A stretch of 64,000 nt of DNA from Rehmannia glutinosa. Its lineage: Eukaryota; Streptophyta; Magnoliopsida; Lamiales; Orobanchaceae. Both the position numbers and the translations under genes were made by a program. Shown here one piece after another: positions 1 through 11,409 of the stretch (position 1 is its first letter; every line of letters starts with the position of its first letter). Where the stretch lies: the NCBI GenBank assembly GCA_016081115.2, contig JABTTQ020000186.1, positions 1-64,000 of the forward strand, in the 5' to 3' direction. The notes under the pieces are model-generated. The model was not told where the DNA came from. It saw nothing but the letters and a program-made list of their open reading frames with translations, and made no database searches.

Positions 1-337
1 CCTGTGCTGTTCTTGATCTTGCATGTTTTGTGTTTGCATGCAAGGGTTTTATGCATTTCATACCAAATCACCTGTTTATGAAGCTTAAATGTGGTACAAA
101 AAGTTCATTTTTAGGGTCCCTTTTCATTATTGTCTTCTCTGTTTATTGATTTTATGGGTTTGTGTTTTATACAAAATGATCTGCTCATATAAAGATTGAA
201 TCTTGAGGGCCCATTTCATTCTCTCTCTGTCTCATTCTGTTTTTTTTTTAAATGTATTTTATTTGTTTTTGGGACTCAGGGGTTGTTTGTTCCATTTGTG
301 TTGACAGAAGGTATTGCAGTGGCTTCAGAGTTCATAA
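1..337 (+). other. 5' flank / possible 5' UTR of the dsRBD-like gene
   Basis: AT-rich leader with a CT-rich tract around 220-235 (ctctctctgtctc), of the kind common in plant promoters and 5' UTRs. No TATA box or upstream exon could be assigned with confidence. The first in-frame ATG that joins the gene model is at 338. Confidence 0.35.
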
Positions 338-3300
338 ATGGAAGCAAATAAGGTGGGGCCAACGTGGGTGGTGGGCCCCTCAGAGGATGTATTGCAGGCA
401 TTGATGGAGGTTTTGGTTTATCCTCTCTTGCCTTTGGGGGTCTCTGATGTCCCTCCCTCAGAAGATGACCATAAATCTGTTGCCAAACAGGTCATTGTCT
501 GTGTTAATGAGTAGAAATCTTTTAGTAGTTGTGTTTCGGTTGATTCATATTCTCAAACTCTACATTTTTTCAGATAAAGTCATGTGGCAAAAAAACAAGC
601 ATCTCCCATTTTATTTGGGATGAATGGCACTTAACTCCTTGTTGGATCCAAAATGTAGCACAATATCTTTTGGTGTCGAAATACGCTTATAAAATCATGT
701 CCTTTTTAAGCCTACAAGTTCAGTTATAAACCATATTGCAGCTAGGGGTGAAAATCGAACCAAGCTATTCGATACTCGTTTGAAATCATTCGTTAAAGCT
801 TTTTTTAGCTCAGTTCGTTAATATAACGAACCAATTTTGAAACATAATTTTTCGTTCAATAAAATATAAAGCTCGCTCGGGCTTGACTCGATTAGTAAAA
901 AAAAATAACATAATGTGTAAAAATATCAAGCTACTCGAGCTCGATTCGGTTCGACTAGTCAAGCCAAGCTTGTTCAAGCTTGATTCGATTAATAATCAAA
1001 CCAAACTCAAATACAGTTTTTGAAGCTCGATGTGTAAAAATAACATACTATGTTTGGATCTACTCGATTTTTTGCACCCTTAATCGCAGCACCCCCGAAA
1101 GGGGGAGCGAGCTTTATTTTCATAAGAACATGGTAATATACCTATCGCTAAACCTTATATTTTCTCATTTATTTTGGAATGTTGTGATACAATGGAGCCA
1201 CTTATCTTGCTAATCGAAGCATTCATTCAAATTCATTCATCTGTTATGATAGCTTTGATTTAATTTAATTTTGTTTATTTCATTCCACTAGATGCATGCA
1301 GTTGTTTTGCTATACAACTACCAATACAGGAAACACAAACCGGAGCTAGTATTTCTCGATTTTGTTTCTTTCTGTAAGCTGACAGTGGTCATAAAACCAA
1401 CTCTGATTTCATTCATGAAACTGACGATAGAAAGTGAATCAATGAAGTCGGATATTGCTGGAAATCACCTTTCAGTAACCGAGAAAGCAATTAAGGACGC
1501 GTGCGATATTGCTGTAGCTTTAGACTCGTCGAGAGATTTTCCTAACACAGATGGATGGCCGATATCCAAGGTTGCTGTGCTGCTAATTGATTCAAAGAAG
1601 GAAGATTGTATGCTCCAGTTTGGTGCTGTCACTAAAGGCATTTGGTCACTTATTGAAACAGAGCTTAATGAGCCTAGCATTAATCGAGAAATATCAGCAG
1701 AAGAAAAAATTGGGTACAAGAGAAAGCGAAACAGTCTGAAGGCATCAACTTATGATACTGAGTTTCTGCAGCTGGCATATGATGTCGTGAAGGACTTTAA
1801 TGGTACGCCATACATCATTGTCTATTATGAGGATTTGAGATTTTTTTAGTATTTTAGGTTGATGGAGCTTTCTGTTCCTGTTAGTTTGCTGTGAATCCTT
1901 TATCCTTCAAAAGTGAATTTCTTTTTAAAGGATTGATGATTCAGTTAAATGCAAAAAAAAAAAAAAAATGCAAATATTTATATGGTTCCATGATTGGAAG
2001 ACAACTCGAAAATTTCCTGAAGCAATACAAATTTTATTTGTATTGTCTTTACAGAAAATCACCTCTGCATTATGAGCCTATTGATTGATGAGTTCTAAAA
2101 AGTGTTCGAAATATCTTTCATTTTTAATGCAAACTTAACAGTTCCTATGTGTGTGTGTGTTTTTCCTTTTTTTTTTTTGCATGAAACAGGCATTTGCAGT
2201 TCTGATCTTGAGGTTTTGGAGACTCATGTCACGTATTCTTTAGGTAAAGAAAAGTCAGCTACTCGCTTTTATATGATGCAATACGCCGGGTCATTCAGTG
2301 TAAACGAGACAGTTCCTCTAAAGTATCTTGTTGAGAGGTTAGTCCCATTAACTGTTTCTAAATTCAGTTTGCTGCCTTTTTCCAGTTTCGTTCTTCAAAG
2401 TGCGCACTTTTTCCTAATTAGGCGAGTAATTCTCAAGTTATAAGGAGGTGAAAAAAAAATATTTTGTTCTGCACTTTCACTAAATGAACGGGCTTCTTCA
2501 TAAATAAGATTCAGTAATAAATTGGTACAAGAAAGAGGTTAAGCAATTTATTAATGACTTTATGGATTTTGTGTTCGATTAAATAGGTGTTGGTATTAGT
2601 TGGTTTTCAGCAAAAAAATAATCCCGCAATTCTGTCAGTTTGCAGGGCCCTGTAGCAGAAAAGTTAGAATGTGGTTCATGGAAAACTACACCAGTTGTCG
2701 AGTTTTATCACATGCTTCCTTATGTGGAGTTCATCTCGTGCTGGCTTTCCGGGTATGGATTATGATTTTATAAATTTCTTCCTTTTCTAATCAATGCTTG
2801 TTAACCACTACTTTATATGGAGTAATCTTGTTGTGTCTGTTTTAAATTAACTTTGCCCCATCTGTCTTCTTATAATAAGTTATATGTATATTCTTTAATT
2901 GAATTACCAAATGGTTTGTCACGTAATTTAATGTAGGCCTCATCTGTATGAATCATGCAAATCTATTAACGTATTAGTGATATTATCCTTTTATTTTTTG
3001 GTTTGTTTAATGTCGAGCCGAACGTCAATTTTTGTTTTTTCGCATCTTTCATTCTCTTAAATGGAAAGAGACGCAATAGTATTGGTGTGAATATCTTGGT
3101 ACAACTTGGTGCATCGACTGATGAACGTTGTGGTTGTTTCTCATACACGTGAAGTCAAAACATTGTTACAAATCACAGTTGCCTATTTTCTTATAGCAGT
3201 TCGCGTTTTTGCGCTTGCATGATACATTATATACATTAGGGTTAATTACAAAAACTACCCTTGAGGTTTGCTCTGATTACAAAAAAAATCCAGTTATCTT

Positions 3301-6300
3301 TTAAAATTACAAATACCACCTGAAATTTGTTTTTAGCTTACAAAATTGCACCCTCAAGAAGCCTCAAGACTCAAGACGGGTATATTTGTTAGGTGAATAC
3401 ATAACCTCAAGGGGTATTTGTAATTTTGAAAGATAATTGGAGTTTTTTTGTAATTAGGCTAAACCAAGGGTAGTTTTTGTAATTATTCTTAGCAGTTTAT
3501 ATGTTGTATGTATTTATTTCCTTGATTGGATCTAAACTGCATTCATGGTACACTTGTTTGACAAGTTATATAATATTGCAGGGAAGATTTATGTTTACCT
3601 AGTTTAAATGGACGCATTGCTCAAAGCACCCCGAACGGTTGTAAGAAACAACTTACTCAAAGCAGGACATCGGATTTACCTGTTCCAATATATAACGGCA
3701 ATGATTTGGATCACAGTGATAACAACAGTTTGGGGATAAAAGTTCGCTCTTCTGACAAAATAGCTAGTGAGAATTGTGACGCCAATAAGTGCAAACATTC
3801 ATCAGGCGGAAACATCAACCTTGAAATCTCAGACACTGACAGTGAAAAGACAGTGATAGATGATAATGTAATAGAGAAACTCCACAAAAAACATGACATT
3901 GCAAATTCTGCTAAAAGGGAAGAAAGCCTAACATATCGTGAAATTTTAGATAAAGACGGTGATAAATGTGACAAGGACTCATTATCTGGTCCTTTGAGTG
4001 GGTTGAAAACGATGAATACGAGTGACTTGACTAAGACGTGCACAAAGAGTGAAGATACAAGTAAGAAGCTGAATTCGAAAATCAGAGTGTATCATCACAG
4101 GAGAAAGAACAATTCGTCTACACAAAATGATACACTTGTTCGAGAAGATGGTGGCAACTTGAAGGTAAGGAAATTCTTTCTCATCAAAAAGTTTCCTTAC
4201 GTGACGTATAATGTATATGCTTTACAGTTATTGATGGAAATGCAGCCGTTTACACTCAATACGGGAAAAGAGAATTAATGCTTATCAGAGTGGGAAGAAG
4301 TTAAAACATATTTGCAAATTTTTTTATGTGACAAAATATTTTTAAAGTACGCATATGTGTTGGAATGTGCATGCTATCATAAATAGAATATGCTCTCCAT
4401 CTGGAGTTGGTTCAATAATTTTGAAACATCGCAATGGGATTATGCATTGATGTAATCTGCAAGTCTAATTAACTGTGAACTCATGAAATCCGGTGAGATA
4501 TTGGAAAACAAAAACTCTCCAAAAACTTCAATCTACTTTCATGAATTTACTTATTAACGTGTAATTAATGCATGATCCGTGTAGATAAATATCTTCACAT
4601 TGTAGATAGTCATCAATTATTATTTACGGCCTAGGCTGATACAAGTTACTTCACATTTGTTATACATGGCGAGTGTTTCTTAAATGCATATAAAACTTCC
4701 GAAATTCTGGCCTTCCTAATTGCATCCGTCTTGTGTCTTACAACTAGTTTGTATTGATGCAAAATGTTCTAAGCAAGGAAAAATTGCATCCTTCCAAATG
4801 CTCTCTTTGTGCCCACGTGTTATTTTGTCACTGTTTTAAACAAGGAAAATTTGTGCCATAGTTTGAGCTGTGAGATTTTGAGAAGGCAAATTACTATTAA
4901 TATTAGGGATAATTGCAAAAACTACTCCGGAGGTTTAAACTAATAACAGAAAAACCCAGAGGTTTTAAAAAATTACAAAAATCCCCTCGAGATTTGATTT
5001 TGTACTACACTTTGCCCCTTCATAAGTAAAAACATTTCAAACGCCCCCTTTATATTTGTAAAAACATTATAGTTACCCCATTACATTTAAGACAGAATAA
5101 AACTTCAGGAGGGTTTTTGTAATTTTAAAACCTCTCTGGTTTTTTTTTTGTAATTACTTTAATTCTCAGGGGTAGTGTTTGTAATGATCCCTATTTGCTA
5201 GGTGAATATGTTGGACTCTTCGAAGTCGCATAATGCACAACGCAGAGACGATAAGGTGGTGTCTGAAAACAAGGGTGATGTCACTATCTCGTGTGATCAA
5301 AATGTCATCGATGCAGCAAGTAACCAACTGGTTCAATTTGAGGCGAAAACCAAGCCCGACATAGAATTACAAAGTGTATCGGCTTCAGAGGAATTGCAGA
5401 ATGCCTTGTCACTTCTTTACAGAAAAAGACAAGAACTGGTAATTCGTTAATAATTATTGTCCATGATACACTTTCGTGCAAGTCGTCGTTTTCTTCTCAT
5501 GCATGAAGTTCATGCCATAAGTTTAATTGTTTTGGCAGCATTCTCAAATCTGCAAAATGGAAGATACACTTGCATTATATGAAAATGATATCACCAGAAT
5601 AAGGGATGGTATGCTATTTTTCTGAGCCATTTTTATCCATGTCACTTTTGTTATTAAAGTGAAAATACTGTTATATGATGATGTGGATTATTATTAATTA
5701 TAGTTACTGAGACAAGAAATAATGTCTATTATATTAGTAACTATTAGATGATAAAACTTCAACAAATATCTTTTTAGGTGGTGAGGTTGGTTTAGCTCGT
5801 CAATGTATCGAATCTATCTTAAGTGGGGATTATCATTCACTGCCGGAACACGGAACACAAAACGGTCATCAGCGTGGAGAAGATAATAGCAAATCTCAAC
5901 ATGAGAAGCAAACCAAATTATCTGAAATCTATCTTCCTGGGAAATCTTCATGTCAAGTAAGTTTCTTTCTTGGGAGATTTATGTCAATTTTCTTTTTGTC
6001 TGATCCACTATGGCAGTTTGTTTGAATATGTAAGAAAAGAAAATTTCTACCGCGTTGAATGTATTTATATAAAACGCGACATCAACATTTGCAAGAGAGA
6101 GATCCTTACTTATTGGAGGAGCTAGCAAAGATATGATGTTTGTGTTATTTGAGTTATTGCTCTGGTTATATAATATAGTAAAATTTCGATTTAATATAAA
6201 AGCAGGTTAATTAATTGCAACTGAAAATTAATTAATTGATCGCCTCTATCTCTGACAAGCACCATTGTGTAAATGCATATGTTTAATACGTTTGTTTCCT

Positions 6301-7128
6301 ACAATGAGTTCCTATCTACGTCTTTGAGCCTTATATCTCATTTACGGAATGCCAAATGAACTCTCTTTGCTAGTGTTATTTATTTCTAACATCATTAAAA
6401 ATTCTTCACTTGACAGGACTTGGAGTATACATGTCTTAAGAATAACTGGAGACTGCCGAGGTATTTTATAGAAGCATCAGACGGTAAGACATTTCGCATT
6501 GTTTATCTTAAGTGCTACAGTTTAAGTCGTTTAAGAAAGGAACTTGCTTCTTCTCATTTGGTTATTTATTTCTCAGTTTACGTACGATATATTTCATTCA
6601 GAGGGTGTTTTAGCTGAGCTTATAAGCTCTTCAAAACATCTTAGATGTTATTAAATGTTTAAGAGCTATAAGCTCTTTAAAGGTGTTTAGTAAACTTTTA
6701 AAAAGAAGATTTTATAAGCTCCTAACATTTATTTTCTTGGGAGCTTATAAGCTGTTTTTAAAAAAATGTAGGGAATCCCAACTTTTTTCATAATAAAATC
6801 TTATTTTAACCTCTTTTAGGGTTAACCATGTTAATTACGACACTGCAATTACTAATGTCTTAAAAGTTGTCATATTTTTTTTGGTCCAAACACTACAATA
6901 ACTTATTATAAGATGGTTTAAATAAGCTCAGTCAAATACTCTCTAAGTATGCAATCTGTGTTTTCAGGTAAGTTCGTTTCAAATGTGATCGTCCAAGGAA
7001 AAGATTGTGACCTCCATTCGAAGGGTGGTTCTGAGTCTAAACCCTATGAAGCAAGGGAGTCTGCTGCTGCTCAAATGATTTCTAAAATAAGGAACTCTTT
7101 AAGTAATACTATTCAGCCAATCAATTAG
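338..7128 (+). CDS. Plant protein with C-terminal dsRNA-binding-like domain, ten exons
   Basis: Seen: coding exons 338-490, 1292-1802, 2190-2337, 2639-2752, 3582-4164, 5202-5438, 5539-5608, 5778-5956, 6417-6483 and 6968-7128. All introns are GT-AG and phases agree throughout, giving 2223 nt (740 aa plus stop). Residues 52-221 are a conserved-looking helical region (it begins MHAVVLLYNY). Residues 309-605 are hydrophilic, Ser/Lys/Asp-rich and probably disordered. Residues 666-740 read as alpha-beta-beta-beta-alpha with the signature (N)NWRLPRYFIEAS ... KPYEARESAAAQMISKI, typical of a dsRBD. Exon 4 must use the AG at 2637-2638, because the nearer AG at 2644-2645 gives an immediate stop. Family: I recall similar plant proteins annotated as dsRBD-containing and uncharacterised. 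RNA binding is inferred; biological role unknown. Introns 1, 4, 5 and 9 hold MITEs or MITE-like repeats. The exon 3/4 junction is the least certain. Confidence 0.82.
743..1082 (+). mobile_element. hAT-type MITE in intron 1 (family 1)
   Basis: The 340-bp element starts TAGGGGTGAAAAT and ends TTTTTTGCACCCTTA, which are imperfect terminal inverted repeats. It is flanked by 8-bp duplications ATTGCAGC (735-742) and ATCGCAGC (1083-1090), differing at one base. Inside it is rich in short TTCGA/CTCGA repeats. The 8-bp duplication and TA(G/A)GGGTG end are typical of non-autonomous hAT elements. A related truncated copy lies at 13569-13893 in the TBL gene. Confidence 0.75.
3237..3491 (+). mobile_element. 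MITE of the attacaaaaacyacc family, intron 4
   Basis: Starts TAGGGTTAATTACAAAAACT and ends with the near-complement GGTAGTTTTTGTAATTATTC, so it has inverted termini of about 30 bp. It shares ends and internal motifs with 4904-5193 and 14836-15793. No clear target duplication was found, so the superfamily is left open. Confidence 0.65.
4904..5193 (+). mobile_element. MITE of the attacaaaaacyacc family, ending 8 bp before exon 6
   Basis: Starts TAGGGATAATTGCAAAAACT and ends GGTAGTGTTTGTAATGATCC followed by CTA, in inverted orientation. It ends at 5193, and the exon 6 acceptor AG is at 5200-5201. The element therefore supplies most of the sequence where the branch point and pyrimidine tract of intron 5 must lie. 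Confidence 0.65.
6601..6943 (+). mobile_element. MITE with GAGGGTGTTT-type ends, intron 9
   Basis: About 340 bp starting GAGGGTGTTTTAGCTGAGCT, with repeated 'agcttataagct' palindromes, and ending near TCAAATACTCTC (an imperfect inverted end). It is similar along its length to 12250-12607 in the TBL gene intron, including the block around 'ccaaacactacaataactta'. It ends about 25 bp before the exon 10 acceptor. Superfamily not certain; hAT- or Harbinger-like ends are possible. Confidence 0.6.
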
Positions 7129-7429
7129 GACTTTATGTGATTAAGTCTTATTTAGCGTTTGAAACTGTTAAATTAGAGTTTATATCACATATATGTGACT
7201 ATCAGCAACAATTTTTGGTGAAATGCAGTTGCTGAACATAATTAAATTGAAGGACAGTTACCAAATATCAGCAGGATGTTGGGCTTATAGCCTTACTGAA
7301 AGTATGAAAATTGGAATTTCAGTTGAGACTTATAACTACATGTAAACAAATCAAGAAGAGTTCAAAAATTGCTTGCAAAATCCTTTTGTTGAGAATGTCT
7401 CCTATGAGACGTGCCATGCGACGGAAAAA
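7129..7429 (+). other. 3' flank of the dsRBD-like gene
   Basis: AT-rich sequence after the stop codon at 7126-7128, probably 3' UTR and then intergenic. No further exon or repeat was recognised. Confidence 0.4.
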
Positions 7430-8110
7430 AACTGTAATACTTTTAAATGTAAAAACTAATACTCTAGGTTAAAATGTAATACTTTGTCTAACTACCATGC
7501 AAAGGTTGAATAAGTACAGATTTGGATCTTGAATAAGCTATGAAATTTTAAAAATTGATTTAGGTAGTTTCAAGAAGGTTGTGAGAAAGAAAAGACTATC
7601 AAATTTGTAATAAAAGGGGAGGGGTGGAACCCTTTTAGCAAGCTGATTAGGCTCCATCTTTGTTTACATCTTTTTTGTTTTGTTTTTTTTATTGAGATAG
7701 TCTCGTTAGACGGTTTAACGGTTAGATAGATCCAAGTTATGGATTTACTTGACTCGCGAATCCAACGATCCAACCCCAGGATCCAGAGAAATGTGTAATA
7801 CTTTTTAGGGGACATACTAATACTTTTCAGTGGATTATTAATACTTTTTATTAGAAAAACTAATATTTTTCATGGGAATTACTAAAAAACTTTTAGAGAA
7901 AAAACTAATATTTTTAAGGGGAACTACTAATACGTTTCACGGGAATGACTATCACTTTTGACAGAAAAAACTACTACTTTCCAGGGGGACTATTAAATAT
8001 ATTCAAGTGACGTACTATTACTTTTAAGATGGATTAATAATACTTTTCAAATGAAAACCTAATACTTTTCAATGCTCTCTTGATATTACATCATTCCCCA
8101 ATATTACAAA
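7430..8110. repeat. Degenerate 'actaatactttt' repeat region
   Basis: The motif (a)ctaatactttt, or variants of it, recurs many times at irregular spacing of about 20-35 bp, most densely from 7790 to 8075. A short interruption at 7680-7790 carries a GC-richer 'tctcgttagacgg' block. It has no coding potential and looks like an old non-autonomous element or a decayed tandem repeat. Confidence 0.45.
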
Positions 8111-10931
8111 ACTAAAGAGGGTGTCCCCAACATGGATTTTCAAGGATTTTTTAAGTTATGAAATTTTATAAATTTTAAGAGAATTCTATGGTTTTCCGTA
8201 GATTCTAATGGAATATTATACTATGGAATTGTGTGGAATTTAGTGGAATTTGTTGGATGTTATAAAAAGTATAATTATTTTTTTTTTATGAAACTAGTAG
8301 CATATCATAATCATTAAAAATATGAAACGTAAATATTGAAATAAAGTCATTAGCCAAAAAAAAAAGGAAGTTTCATAAACTTAGCAAAAATATAATTTAC
8401 AATTGTCAAAATTTGGAATAGTTCCATAAACAACTATTTTTAAAATATTTATTCAACAAACAACAATACATTGATGACCAAAATCTTATTTGATAATTTT
8501 AAACCACATTTTCTAACACAATAACAATGTGTCTAATCAAGATTAATGAATGAAAATTTATCAACAATAATTCCCAATAAAGTATTATTGTAACAATAGT
8601 TTTTCTTATTAGTTATTAGTTTATCGATAAAATTAAAAAATATTAGCAATTGAAATAAGACGGTAAAACAACTCTAGTAACTCTTCAGTGATTATTCACA
8701 AAATTGAGGTATAACGTGTTGAATTGTTGAGATTATAAGACGATGCGTGTGGAGATGTATATGAGAGAAAAATATGTTATTTTTTTATACCATAGCCATA
8801 ATTTATTATTATTGTTATTATTGGAAAATGGAATTGTGGGGACCGTCGTCGTCGTCGACCTCCTCTTCATTGAAAATGTAGGCTTTCAAAGATTTCTCAT
8901 TTTTTTATATGATTATTCCATTATATTTATTTTTGGCTGCCTTAGTGTTTAGATTTGTAATTTTACCTTTATAATATTTTGGATTTCCTGCTCAAAATTT
9001 TTAGTTTGGCGTATTATTTGAATTTCTTGGCATAAGAAGATTATAATCGAATAATTAGGTGGATTTCCAACCCAGAAACTCAATCCTGTTGAGGTTTCAT
9101 AGATGGGCTGAGTACCTGCTTTTACAAGACTTAGAAATTAGAATGATAAGGCATTTTATCAATGAAGTTTCATGTTCCTTAAAAATGTAGACATTTAATC
9201 TTCGGTTAACGGCTTATTGTGTGAAAAAAAATATTGTTCTTGAACCAGAAGCATATTGTTCTTGTTGAATTTGTTATTGAAATTGATTTGATTGTTTCAT
9301 AAGCCTAGCTGAAACAAAGTTTAATTGAGTAGCACATAAGTCTAATTCTGATTTACATGTATTTGGAATTCTTAGTTTATCAAATGGAGCTGATATTGAG
9401 TGCTGATATTGAGTTCAAGAAATTGATCGAAATATAAAAAGTGCTGAATGTTACTAAACGATCTTTCATAAATGACGTTAATCCAAATCTCAAGTAGCTC
9501 AGTTTTTTCAGTCATGTAAAAGTTAATGCTGATTTTTAATCTTAGGTGTGGATCAATAAATAGAGAGTTGAGATTCCCTAATATGCTGAAAATTAGTGTA
9601 GCTACGCACACATTAAAGGAGAGTATTCATGAAGGAAAGTGCACACATCATAGTGAAGGTTGGGGATGAAGCTATTCCTTGTACATTTTAGTCTGTACCT
9701 ATTTAAATTTTTATATACTGTGTGGCTATTTGGCTTTTTGTTTACTTTGAGTTTGCAGTATTTGGTTTAACCTGCAACAATCATAACTTAGCTACATGTT
9801 CTCGTTTTTACGAATTTTTATTGGTCGAAGCAAGTTACCTTCAGAAAACATGTACTGTATCTCAGAAATATTCAGTTTAGAGGTCTTTCTTTTTTAATGA
9901 ATTAGAGTAGGTAGTTGTAGTTAACGATTCAGATTTTACTTTCCATGGTTTTCTGAGACCTTGTAACTTGTTTTCAACAACCATGAAAGGAAAGGAAAAA
10001 TATTGCAAAAGATGCAGAATTTGGAAATGCTTCTTGTCGTCTTTGAAAGATTATGAAGCACATTGCATGTGCAAAAGCAGAACTGACTAATTGCTTGATG
10101 TTTAGTAATAATTTGTTTCTCTGCAGTCAGTCAAAATTAGGAAATATATTCAATATCTGAAGAAGATATATTGTCTGATATTCATGGAGCTTACTGTCAT
10201 TTATGATATTCAGTCACTTCCTTGGTTGAGATAGAATTCCTTAAAGCATGGTTTCAATAATCAATACCATATTTCACCATCTACTGTAGAGGATTTTGGA
10301 AAATTATTCTTTTATGAACTGTGAAGTGAGGTCCTTTTATCATTCAATCAGAAAATCTGGTTAAACGTAATACAGGTTAGTCCCTACCGCCATCCCCCAA
10401 AAAAAAGATAAAAGAAAAACAAAAGGAAGAACGAAACATAACTTCGCATGGCTTAGTTAATTAGGTTTGTAATGGTGGAGCATTTTTGTGCACTTTTACG
10501 TGGTCTAATATCAGGTTCATGTTCTAATCATGCAGGATTGGTTAGTATTAACTGTGATCTAAGTCTGTCTGAAGTTTCCAGCTTGTGAGATGATGTTTAC
10601 CGGAGATTTGCTTCGTGCTGCATAGAACACAAATTATTTTAGTTGAATAAAATTAGTTTCGATAGGGAGCTGATAGTTGAACAAAGTTTTGTTTCAATGG
10701 ACATTTCTCAATTCAAGATCTTAGTGGTATTGATTTCTAGCTTCTTCATTCTGAGATTTGGCATAAGTTCCTTCCTGTTATCTAGATTAGTGCCAATTTT
10801 AAAAGTTTGTTATGAAGTTCAAACCAAATGAAACTGCATACTTTTTCTGGGCTCTTAAAGTGCAGAATGGCAATCAGTTCCCAAGTAAAGTTGTAACTTT
10901 CAATTATGTCAAGTAGCCAAAATATCATAAG
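8111..10931. other. Intergenic AT-rich DNA, no gene recognised
   Basis: Read on both strands without finding a convincing exon chain or domain. From 8120 to 8300 there is a run of 'gaattc/ggaattt' words after 'gggtgtccccaacatgg', which may be the edge of an old MITE whose other end I could not place. Short open frames here are isolated and low-complexity. Confidence 0.4.
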
Positions 10932-11188
10932 TAGGCATGGCAAAATTACCCCTCCCGACGGGTACCCACCCCAGCAATGCCCCGTTTGGAGTGTCCGTAT
11001 GCACAGTCACCGACCCGTGCACAGGTCAATTCGGGTCTGGTTACTGATGTTGCATCGCCCCACTCCACATATAATATATTTTTATATATGGAGTGGGGTG
11101 GGTCTTAAATTGCTGGCCTGTGGCGGGGCACAGGGCAGTGTGCGCTGGATCCTTAACTACTGCTCGTCCCACCTCGTTGTCATCCCTA
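10932..11188 (+). mobile_element. hAT-type MITE (family 2), with 8-bp target duplication
   Basis: The 257-bp element starts TAGGCATGGCAAAATTACCC and ends GTTGTCATCCCTA, giving inverted ends TAGGSATGRCAA. The flanks are ATCATAAG (10924-10931) and ATAATAAG (11189-11196), an 8-bp duplication with one difference. It contains an internal palindrome around 11070-11100 (ccactccacatat ... atatggagtgg). Non-autonomous hAT is the likely class. Confidence 0.78.
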
Positions 11189-11196
11189 ATAATAAG

Positions 11197-11409
11197 CAGA
11201 ACTGATAAGGCCAGATAAAGAATAAAGAACCTGAATCAACATGTTACAAGCAACACTTCCTCTCATCCCTAGCTCTCTCATGCAAAGAAAAACCTCTACA
11301 AAGGTGACAATGGCCTCACACTACAAGAAAAACCTGTACAGATTGCTTCTCAAAGAACCCCATTTTCAAAAAGGCAATGCTATTTCAAAGCAAGTACAAC
11401 CAATATAAG
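11197..11409. other. 3' flank of the TBL gene
   Basis: Short intergenic or 3' UTR segment downstream of the minus-strand TBL stop. It contains CACTACAAGAAAAA at 11319-11332, which looks like a CACTA terminus by itself but has no partner nearby. Confidence 0.35.

Noticed and set aside
8743..9611. Short open frames between the two host genes
   Set aside because: Isolated, low complexity, no splice-compatible neighbours and no recognisable family.
11319..11332. CACTACAAGAAAAA, identical to a CACTA transposon terminus, just 3' of the TBL gene
   Set aside because: No inverted partner or subterminal repeats lie nearby, so a single 14-bp match is not enough to call an element.
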